Below the pieces are notes generated by a model, which had not been told where the DNA came from, searched no databases, and saw only the letters and a program-made list of their open reading frames with translations. Both the position numbers and the translations under genes were made by a program. From positions 1 to 64,000 of the forward strand of contig JBCCHB010000080.1 in the NCBI GenBank assembly GCA_039028975.1: a stretch of DNA of 64,000 bases, given 5' to 3'. Positions 29,001 to 37,500 of this stretch are shown here, one piece after another (within the stretch, counting starts at the first letter, position 1; each line of letters starts with the position of its first letter). The stretch comes from JAHBNG01 sp039028975. GTDB lineage: Bacteria; Chloroflexota; Anaerolineae; Caldilineales; Caldilineaceae.

Positions 29001-29305
29001 CGGAACACATCGGCATTCGCTCGTTGGAATGCCTCTGCCATCCTTTCTTGAATTGGGGTAGACTGTAGCTCGCTAATGACACTGTAGATCTTCTCTACAG
29101 CTAATTGACTAGCTACGCCCCCAACACCATCATGACCCAGACCATCGGCCACAATGGCAACGCGGATAGGAACGGATACCGATGATTCTATATCTGGGGT
29201 ATAATACGCAGGGAAGATTAAGTAGGCATCATCATTTTTTGTACTTTGCGAACCAGGTTCGGTTGCATGCCCAATTTGTAATCTGGTTTCTGTAATTGGC
29301 AGCAT
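26030..29305 (-). CDS. Transmembrane PP2C-family protein phosphatase with long Thr/Pro-rich outer region
   Basis: 1091 residues. The PP2C domain (10-270) has KNDDAYLIF near 23, VADGLGHDGVGG near 52-63, GNTRVYL near 133 and GADDATVVLF near 263. In the motif usually reading CSDGL the metal-binding Asp is Lys227 (CSKGLW). One membrane helix (about 292-314) is followed by about 650 residues rich in Thr, Pro and Ser outside the cell. These are arranged in seven to eight units, each opening with a short helix ATSVAATLTALPT and continuing with TPT stretches. The C-terminal domain (about 960-1060) has a GADVQGRTRFEW immunoglobulin-like pattern, then a Gly/Ser tail. It is the first gene of the phosphatase-Kelch-Kelch-kinase locus. 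Confidence 0.9.
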   Translation of the reverse strand: MLPITETRLQIGHATEPGSQSTKNDDAYLIFPAYYTPDIESSVSVPIRVAIVADGLGHDGVGGVASQLAVEKIYSVISELQSTPIQERMAEAFQRANADVFRGATEDSSLLGMGTSVAAVAIVQDELYLSHAGNTRVYLNRNDEFWQLTTDHTWTNEALQENKLTFEEAVSHPKRDVVIRNLGAESTIRVNQEINDRSISNFVDIRSVPTSDRIKLQNGDTVLLCSKGLWNVLSDEEIQAVISQNPPEEAAYRLTNLVTGREGADDATVVLFNWNSQSNTPAALTTTSRRRIPVVAWLAAIALFVVTGIALWLLSQDNFRMPELSALLPIVTSTSVAGEIPLPSTLEPGEVQTSPISDAMTATASSEDQSAVVTVDGSSALTIERPDQEGEQGVITSSLPITGPLMGTLSLTDTATLQPTESSSTEIASSLSQTSTVTDTPGSPESAETPEPTETPEAPTPPDNDASSPVSTTELAPAQQTAEAVRNAIFVTLTARAGGESEVAETPTTIQTVPVDTNTPTSTRVPTNTDTPVPTETETPVPTETPTATQTPDIEATQEARANEVATSLAATLTALPTETPTETPFPTDTATTTSTATSTEEPTVTPSPTSTPDQEATATKLANEVATSIAATLTALPTDTDVPTATRTPRPTRTRSPTRTQSPTSTSTSVPTLTPSSTATPLPTSDLQATSTAIAQELATSVAATLTAFPTERPTRVALAVTSSSNSTRTRTPTATETPNRDATETADANRLATSVAATLTAFPTSTPTRTLRPTNTASPTATATETATETATATETATKTDTPTHTATPNQEATSTAQANALNTSVAATLTAMPTNTQTPTPTVTQTSTPTTRPTNTPVPTPTPDLAASATSEYEAFETSVAATLTALPTETPTRTPTPNGTATRQFGIQQAATRIAATLTARPTFTPTSPDTPTPEDTPTSRPISTSTATQTQTPVPQGGVQLTAPGPGADVQGRTRFEWSPGFALQPGFGLEVVFWQVGQNPIANGFGLAAPSIDGRVDVNLSTLDSNADHPLEPGDYLWGVILVRTDPYERIQSFGEGRTIRYNRSGGGSSGSGSDSSGGGDTSGE
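26525..27660 (-). repeat. Coding repeats of the phosphatase outer region
   Basis: Seven to eight units of about 37-75 codons. Each has a conserved 20-residue helical block containing A(T/A)S(V/I/L)AATLTA(L/F/M)PT and a variable low-complexity TPT/TAT run. Unit length varies mainly in the TPT run, as expected for slippage. Confidence 0.75.
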
Positions 29306-29552
29306 TCAGAAGACTCCGACCACGGAAACATAATTTCCGATGTTTAAGAATACATATTTCGTTTAAGTATATAAAAGCGCTATCAACTATTCGCTCTCCA
29401 GCTAAGCCAGACTTGTCAGAGACAGCTTGATATTCGATCACAACACAATTATATAGAGCAATGAATCTACTGCAAAAAGGACTAACTAGTGGAATTGTGA
29501 ATGGTGACGAATTTGAACCGACTAAAGTAACGTCTTTGCTAAACTGCATTGA

Positions 29553-29645
29553 TATACTTCGTTAGAAAAGTCTTGTCCCGACGCTTGTTCAATCTGCTCT
29601 GGATCATTCGGCAAAGAGAGGGCAGAACTTTTCTGGCCATCTATC
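29553..29645. repeat. Palindromic element, family C copy 3
   Basis: Left end TATACTTCGTTAGAAAAGTC matches, as reverse complement, the right ends of the copies at 17096 and 56090. Right end GCAGAACTTTTCTGGCCATC matches 11790-11813. It lies between the phosphatase and GH4 genes (gap 29306-29871); no gene is seen in the gap. Confidence 0.65.
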
Positions 29646-29798
29646 AGCTTAGTAGAAGGTCTGTAGACCGCACTGGATGGAGTGTACAATTTTTCGTGAG
29701 AGCGGATCAACGTTTGAGGGTGTCTCCTCCGCTGCGATCTATGGATTACGATGTTGACTTTTTAAGGTAAATAAACCTTAGTAATTTCGTTCAGAACT

Positions 29799-29819
29799 CT
29801 ATCAGATAACATCTGATAG
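29799..29819. promoter_or_regulatory. Candidate operator upstream of the GH4 gene
   Basis: A perfect inverted repeat of two 9-bp arms, CTATCAGAT and ATCTGATAG, around AAC. It ends 52 bases before the GH4 start codon and is followed by an AT-rich stretch (TATATTACAATATGATAA) that could hold a -10 box. Size and position fit a dimeric repressor site of the LacI or GntR kind; no regulator gene is adjacent. Confidence 0.5.
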
Positions 29820-29871
29820 GTATATTACAATATGATAACATTTCATGTGAAAAATAAGGAGACCCATAAGG

Positions 29872-31209
29872 ATGCCAAAAATTACGTTCATTGGTGCTGG
29901 TAGCTTTGGCTTCACCCGTAAATTGGTAAAGGATGTACTTACCTTCCCCCTATTAGAATCTGCTGAAATCTGTCTAATGGATATTGATGCTGAACGGCTG
30001 GACTTTGCCAATCGAGCTATCAATCGCATTGTTCAGGCCGGAGAATATCCCGCAACCGTGTCCGCCACCATGGATCGCAAAGAAGCCCTACAGGGGGCTG
30101 ATTATGTGGTTGTAACAATTTTGGCTAGTCCGGTTGATGTTTGGCGACACGATATTGAAATTCCCAAAAAGTACGGTGTCGATATCAATGTGGGAGACAC
30201 ACGGGGTGTTTCTGGGATATTCCGCGTGCTGCGTACAATTCCACCTATGCTGGATATTGCCAAAGATATGGAGCAACTCTGTCCTAATGCTCTAATGCTT
30301 AACTACACGAATCCAATGGCCATGTTGTGTCGGGCAATGGAACGGGAGACAGACATTCAGTTGACGGGGCTCTGCCATAGTGTCCAGGGTACGGCGGAGA
30401 AGCTTGCTCGCTGGATTGGGGCACCCATGGAGGAGATTACCTACACATGTGCTGGCATCAATCACATGGCTTGGTATTTAGATTATGAATGGAATGGCAA
30501 AGACGCCTATCCGCTCATTCATAAGGCGATTACCGAGAATGAAGAGATCTATAATGAAGAGCAGGTCCGCAATGAGATGTACTTAGCCTTTGACCACTAT
30601 GTTACCGAATCGAGTGGACATAACTCTGAATACAATTGGTGGTTTCGCAAACGCCCTGATCTAATTGAAACATACTGCACTCATGGCACAGGATGGAACC
30701 CTGGTGAATATGCCTACATCCTAAAAGCATATACCGACCGCAAGGACAATTGGCGAGAGACGATTCAGGAGTGGTTCGCTCAAGATACACTTGACCTGGA
30801 GCGGGGACATGAATATGCCGCCTATATTATCAACGCGATGGAAGGCGGTGACCCGTTTACGTTTAATGGGAATGTTGCCAACAAAGGGTTGATTCCTAAT
30901 TTGCCGCAGGATGCATGTGTGGAAGTGCCTGTTTGGGCTACTCGTAAGGGTTTGGAGCCTGTACACGTAGGCGAATTACCATCTCAATGCGCAGTACTTA
31001 CAAACCTAAGCGCACAGATCGAGGAGATGACAGTAGAGGCGACGTTAACTGGGGATCGGCGTCTTATTTACCAGGCCATTGCCAACGATCCCTTAACAGC
31101 TGCCGTATTATCCCTGAGAGAGATACAGGATATGGTCGACGAGCTCTTCCACGTTAACGAAGAATATCTACCTGAAGTTTTTACGACGAAGCAATTTGCG
31201 GCTGCCTGA
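29872..31209 (+). CDS. Glycoside hydrolase family 4, probable alpha-galactosidase type
   Basis: A 445-residue NAD- and metal-dependent glycosidase of family GH4, working by a redox-elimination mechanism in the cytoplasm. The N-terminal Rossmann motif is FIGAGSFGFTRKL (6-18). GDTRGVSGIFR is near 108, NYTNPMAM near 144, the metal-binding pair Cys168-His169 in GLCHSVQGT, and His198 in GINHMAWY. The GLCHS and NHMAWY forms are closer to the alpha-galactosidase/alpha-glucuronidase (MelA, LplD) branch than to phospho-glucosidases, but the substrate remains open. AAGGAGA lies nine bases before the ATG. A palindromic operator candidate lies upstream. No sugar transporter is adjacent, so the sugar must enter by a system encoded elsewhere. 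Confidence 0.93.
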   Translation: MPKITFIGAGSFGFTRKLVKDVLTFPLLESAEICLMDIDAERLDFANRAINRIVQAGEYPATVSATMDRKEALQGADYVVVTILASPVDVWRHDIEIPKKYGVDINVGDTRGVSGIFRVLRTIPPMLDIAKDMEQLCPNALMLNYTNPMAMLCRAMERETDIQLTGLCHSVQGTAEKLARWIGAPMEEITYTCAGINHMAWYLDYEWNGKDAYPLIHKAITENEEIYNEEQVRNEMYLAFDHYVTESSGHNSEYNWWFRKRPDLIETYCTHGTGWNPGEYAYILKAYTDRKDNWRETIQEWFAQDTLDLERGHEYAAYIINAMEGGDPFTFNGNVANKGLIPNLPQDACVEVPVWATRKGLEPVHVGELPSQCAVLTNLSAQIEEMTVEATLTGDRRLIYQAIANDPLTAAVLSLREIQDMVDELFHVNEEYLPEVFTTKQFAAA

Positions 31210-31549
31210 TCCAGTCGCCCCTTTAGGTTATTCGCCTGCTTTATGTCCATTATGGCAACAGAGCAAGAGTCACACACTGATGCCCAGTTAGCACGGCTCG
31301 TGCGGATCTGGTCTCGTATGTGACTTTTGCCGAACTATCCACTATTAGTAGATCCCGTCTGCGCTACACTCACAGTATATTCCGTATTCCTCATGGATCT
31401 GCTCATTATCAATAGTTTTTCATGGAGCAAGCACCACAGAGGATGAAAAACTCCAATCCATCTAATCCGCGTCCTATTTCTCCGAGCAGACCGCACTGGG
31501 AATGGCCCGACAGAGTCGACTTTGGACTGAGCGACCAAACGACTGTGGA
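31210..31549. other. Intergenic region between convergent genes, nothing recognised
   Basis: 340 bases between the GH4 gene and the end of the PKS gene. I see no convincing gene, repeat family member or hairpin terminator. Confidence 0.5.
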
Positions 31550-34500
31550 CTACTGACTATCTACAGAAGCTAGCAAAGATGTAAGCCGAGCACCTAAGAT
31601 GCCCACGTTTGGCTCGATGACCATACTATCGTGATCGCCAGGTACCGTGTAGATCTCTAGGTTCGGTAGAACGGCTTCCCAGCCTCGAGACGCGCCAGCA
31701 TGTTGGTACATGCTCCAAGTATTACTGGCCGTAAACTGGGCGACTCTCCCCTCATATGGTTGGGGTTGATATATACTCAATGCCTGAATAAAGTGATGAA
31801 CAAGATAGGCTTCACGGAACTCGATGGGAATGATATCATCTGGATTGCTTTCTACATAGGAAAGGATATTTTCTTGCTGAACCTCCTCTTCTGATTTTGC
31901 CCTCCGCTCACTGTAGCGTTTCCGTAGATACCGAGGGCCTTGCTGCAACAATTGATGTACGTGCTGATAAAGAGGCGTTCTTTGCGCCTCGATAGAGGGG
32001 TGAAACGTATCCAAAAAGACCACCAAAGCCACTTCCTCTTTTGCTTCTCTGAGCAGTTGAGCCATCTCTAAAGCAACGACACCACCACCTGAATAGCCGC
32101 CGAGTAGATAGGGTCCGCATGGTTGAATTTCTCGTATTGCGGACAAATAGAAGGTTGCCATATTGGATATTGAACGCAACGGTGAGTGGATTCCGTCAAC
32201 ACCCTGAGCCTGCACTCCAAAAAACGATCGTCCATGCCCAAGATACTTGCCCAATGAGTGAAGATTTAAGATATTGCCGCCAGCCCCATGAATACAAAAG
32301 AAGGGACTCATATCGGGGGCGCCGGAGTGAATCAGAACCAGCGGGGACCAATCTTTGGCCGATTGTGCATACTTGGAACTTACTTGGCTAATCGGATCTG
32401 TTGCGTCGCTCTGCGCAGAGCCAGCATAATTGAAATCACTATGCATAATACCGGTCTGTTTTACATCGATTGGATGAATGTTATTTTGCTGCTGCTTAGC
32501 GTTAATCAGCTGACTCAGTTTCTCGATCGTTGGCGCTTCAAAGAGAATATCCAATGATATATTGACCTCAAACATCTTCTTCATCTTGGCCAAAAGACGT
32601 ACCGCAATTAACGAGTGTCCCCCCAACTCAAAAAAGTCATCATGGATACCAATCGGGCGTACGCCAAGAGATTTCTGCCACTGCTCAACGAGCTGCCGTT
32701 CAGTCGAATTTTTGGGTTCGATATAGTGATTCGTCAGATGAGAAGGTCGTTGGGTCTCAACGTGGGTACCGGTGCCATCCACCTGCTCATTCTCTCGCGC
32801 TCTAGGCCTTTGAGAACCATCCGCTTCAACAGCCTGTTGTAGTTCTGGTAGCGATAAAGACGAAGCATAGATCGTTGAGGGGCATCCTTGATTCAGAACC
32901 TGCTCGATGATGGCAACGCCTTCATGTGGCAGAATCCCTTGGGCCGTCATCCGTTCTAGAAGAGGGGGTGGTGAATCAGTGTGACGTGACGGAAGAGGTG
33001 GTCCTGACTGTAGCTCATCGGGGTTCACCCGTTTGAGGACGAAATTTTGAATGTCTGCAAGCACATCGCCTTGTTGATTGGCAATGGTAACATCGAAGGT
33101 TGGAAAATCAAGGCCCATAGAGGATTTAAGTCTGGCGTGACTAGTAATCTTAGGAGGCAAAGGATGATAGATCTTTAGGCTGCCATACGAGACAGGGACA
33201 TAGACTCCCTCTGATTGTTGGTAACCAGGGATTAGAGGGAGCGCAAAGCTAGTAGCCAAATCGAAGAGTGCTGGATGCAATCGATACGCTTTTGTATCTG
33301 CTACAAAGTCAGGCAATAGCTCCAATTTCGCCACAGCTTCTTGAGCACCAAAGTGAATTTCGCGCAGATTCTTCCAACGGTAGCCAAAAGCCAAATAGCG
33401 TTCTTGGTGAGTCTCCTGTTGGCCGGGCCTATAGTTGATTTGCTCATGCCCACAACGTGCCAAAACTGTAGAGATGTGAAACGCATCCGGGCGTGACTCA
33501 TTGAGCGGCAACACCTGAGCACAAACATGTTCTACCCATTCTCCCCCATTTAGACTGCTCTCGTTTAGGCTGCTAACTTGGATCGTATACTCATCTACTT
33601 GGCTCTTTTTAAGGGTCAATCGAACTTGCCTGGTCTCTTTCTCCAGAAGCAATATAGGGGACAGAAAGAATAGATCCTGAATCTGGAAAGCGTCAGCCTT
33701 ACCATCTGACACCATACCACTCTGCTCTACGACCGCTGCGATCATTTCAATATAGCCTGTTCCAGGCATGACGGCTGTATGTTTTTGAACACTTTCTACA
33801 TGGAGGCCTTTAAGACGATGTTCATCCAACAACCAGTTGCCATTTGCCTGATACGTCGTGATATAGGTTGTCTCAGTATCACTCTTGGCGGCAAGCTGGT
33901 CGAGAAGTGGATGGCTTGGCCATCGCACAGCAACGGATTCCCAATGACTTTTGAGCAGCGGAGCTTGGACAGTTGACTTTTTGTAAGTAGACTTTTTGGT
34001 AATTGGCTTGTGGAACGCCCCAGGGCGATCAGCGGCTGTCATGCCCATGTTTTGCCACATTCCCCAGTTCAAGGCGATTATCTTGCACCCCTCATCGTGG
34101 GCTTTTTCAATGAGCCTCTTTTTGCCCACCACCTCATCACTAGGTAGATAGGGGGGATCATTAGGCCCTGCCTTGTGTTGGGCATATGCATTCAGAAAAG
34201 CGTTCGCTGCCACATAGTCCACCTGACCTGCCGGAGCCAGAAAGGTACTGGTGGAGGAAAAGAGGAGGATAAATTCGAGCGATTCTTCATGTAACGCTTG
34301 GCTCAGGTTAAGGATTCCTCGAATCTTGGGGGCTAGCACTCGCAGAGCCGAAGCTCCTTCTTTTAGGTGGATCGTCTGATCATCCAGGATTCCCGCAGCA
34401 TGGAACAGGCCGTGGATGGCCCCCCATCGCTCTTTTGCCTCCTGGAGTGCTTGGGCTACCTGCTGTTCATCCTCTACATCGGCACTGAGGACCAAGACAG

Positions 34501-37500
34501 ATGCCCCTAGCTCTTCTAAAGTCCGTACCTGAGCTATTTTTTGACTGATAGGATGGCTAAAGCCATGGGTGTCTAGCCATTGATCCCAATCAGACGGATA
34601 AGGAAGCGGTGTACGGCTCATAAGAACCAAACGTGCCTGGTAAGTCCCTGCAAGATGGGTAGCGACGGTGTACCCTATTCCACCCAACCCACCTGTGATG
34701 ATGTAAACACCTCTTTGCCGAAGCATAGAAGATACAGACGTGCCTTCAGCGGACAGGTTAGATTGACCCAGCCTGGCTGGTGAGATATGGGCCGCCCATG
34801 CTCCTGTATCACGAAGGACAATCTGATGCTCTTCTGGTGGATAATGAAGGATAGAGAGAATAGGAAGAAGCTGACTGCCATTGTGAATACATCCCTTGCC
34901 GGCTTGACTAGAAGCAGGCATGATTTGCTGCCATAGCTGTGCCCCCATTTGCTTAACACTTCTCCATAAGCCAGCCTGAAGGGGTGGCAGTTCAATATCA
35001 ACAATCTGACAAGAGACATTAGGAACCTCTTGGGGTATGACCAATGCCGGGCCAATCAAGGTTGCCTTTTCAGGTGCATAGACCACTTCTTTTCGGCCCA
35101 CTGCATAGAGTCCGTTGGTAATCATCTGAATCCAAAGAGGGTGTTCCCAAGCCATCTCCCCTATGGCCTGGGCCAAGTAGAGTAGGTTCAAAAAGCCTAG
35201 CTCTTCACAGCCTTCATACGCCTCAATTAGTGACTGGCGCGAATCGTGCTGGTAGAGGGTCCACAAATGGATGATCCGTTCAGGCTGGAGGTTCTCGTCA
35301 TCTAGGGACTGGATTAAGGAGATATAATGCTCTCGTTGTGCGGGCTGTAGCCTGTACTCCTGCGAGGTTACTTTCTGATAATTGTTGTCCATGGTGACTC
35401 GGACAACCGTTTTTCCTTCCCGTTCTAGCTCATTACACAACTGTTGGCCAATACCAACCCGATCCAAGAAGATCAGCCAAGTTTGAGGGCCGGTTGACTG
35501 TTCGTCCTCCTTTTCACCTATACCCATTTGGTTAAACCCTGTCTCACTGGGGATATGCCTCCAAATGGGTTCATAATACCAATCTGATAGCTTGGGTTGC
35601 TTCACCAACCCTTTGGTCAATATCTCTTTGGTCGATAACTCTTTAGCCAGTTGCTGCTGAGGAGCAGGGGGCTCTGAACCCCCTCTCACAACAGTACCCT
35701 TGTCCGGCTCGAGCCAGTATCGTTGATGATCAAATGCGTAGGTTGGCAAAGAGATACGTCGCCCTTTCGGGTTAAGCTTAGACCAATCGATCTCAACACC
35801 TGTTGTCCATAGTTCACCGAGCGCCAAGAGGGCCTCTTGACGATCACAAATAGGCTCACGCTCGTGCCTCATGCTGGAGAGTGCGACATGATGTTTCTCT
35901 CCTTTTTGCTGCCGGAACAGCGAAGTGAGGGTATGGCCCGGTCCTACCTCAATAAATGTTGTTGGGTCGTCGCCCATAAGGGTCTGCAGCCCAGTGGAAA
36001 AGCGCACTGTCCTTCGAAGGTGGCTGACCCAATACTTAGGATCAGTTGCCTCCTCCGCTTTGATCCAGTGACCTGTTACATTGGAGATAAAGGGGATGGT
36101 CGGGGTGCTTATAGGAATCGTCCGGAGAACCTCTTCAAATGGGGCTAAAATGGGTTCCAGCAACGGCGAGTGGGCCGCTACTTGGATAGGCAAGCGTCGG
36201 GCTTCGATCTCGCGTTGATTCAACAATGCCTCAAACGCGTCGATCTCTTGTCGTGAACCAGAGACCACGCAGGAAGTGGCACTATTGATAGCTCCAATAG
36301 ATAGCAACGCTGGTAAAAGGGCTTGTAGCGTCGGCTCATCCAGATAGACGCTCAGCATGGCTCCTTGAGGCAAGGTTTCAAAGAGTTTGCCGCGCAGGGT
36401 TACAATGCGAAGTGCATCAGCGACCGAAAAGACGCCAGCCAGACAAGCCGCCGTATACTCGCCCATACTATGACCAATCAACGCCCAGGGCTGAATACCC
36501 CATGAAAGCCAAAGTTGGGCTAAGGCGTACTCAGTGATAAAAAGAGCTGGTAACGAATAGGCGGGTCGGGTCAACTGCTCCCTGGCCTCTTCTCGTTTCT
36601 CAACAGCCGGGTAAAGAAGCGCTTTGAAATCTAGATAGGATCCATCGATCGGGGATACTTCTTGCGCTGAGATTTCTCGTGCTGAGATAGTCTGTAGAAT
36701 GCTCAAACATTGATCAACGGCTTCTCGATAGACCGTTTCCTGCTCGTACAGATCTTGGCCCATGCCAGGGTACTGGCTGCCCCCACCTGGAAACATAAAG
36801 ACAATCTTTGGCTCTTTCTCAGACTGAACGTGTTCACGAATCTGGTGACGCGATCGGCACTCGATAGCTTGGAGAATCTCTTGATGATTGCGGCCAGCTA
36901 CCACCCGACGAAGCTTGAATGCCCGTCGCCCCTGTTGTAAGGTAAAAGCCACGTCAGCCAAATGAGCGTGAGTGGAATGCGCCCCGAGGTCGGATGGATC
37001 CAATTTTTGCCCTAAAAAAAGATTTGGAGATTTAGATAGAATCGCATGAGCTTTTTCATCCTTCGAAGGGTCATTTGAGCTATAAAAAGCTTCCAGGTAA
37101 TCAGCTAGGCGCGTCGTATTGTTCTCGAGAGAGGTAGCCGTCAAGGCAGAGAGAGGGAGCAGGTAGCACGAGTCCCCAAACTCTCCAGAGGGGACCGTGG
37201 GGACCGTTGTCTGAGGTGGTTTAGTTGTAGATGATAAAGTTGAGAGATTCTGATACTCTTTGGATGGCGCTTCCTGTAGAATAACGTGGGCATTGGTGCC
37301 ACCAACACCTAGTGAACTGACTGCTGCTCTCCTCGGTATATCTGTTAGCGGCACCCAATTTTTTGGCTGGGTGTTTACGTAAAAGGGGCTTTCTTCAAAG
37401 GGAATATGAGGGTTAGGCGTTCGGTAGTTAAGGCTAGGGGGGAGTGTCTGATGTTTCAGCGCCTGCACGGTTTTGATCAGGCCGATAACGCCTGCCGCCG

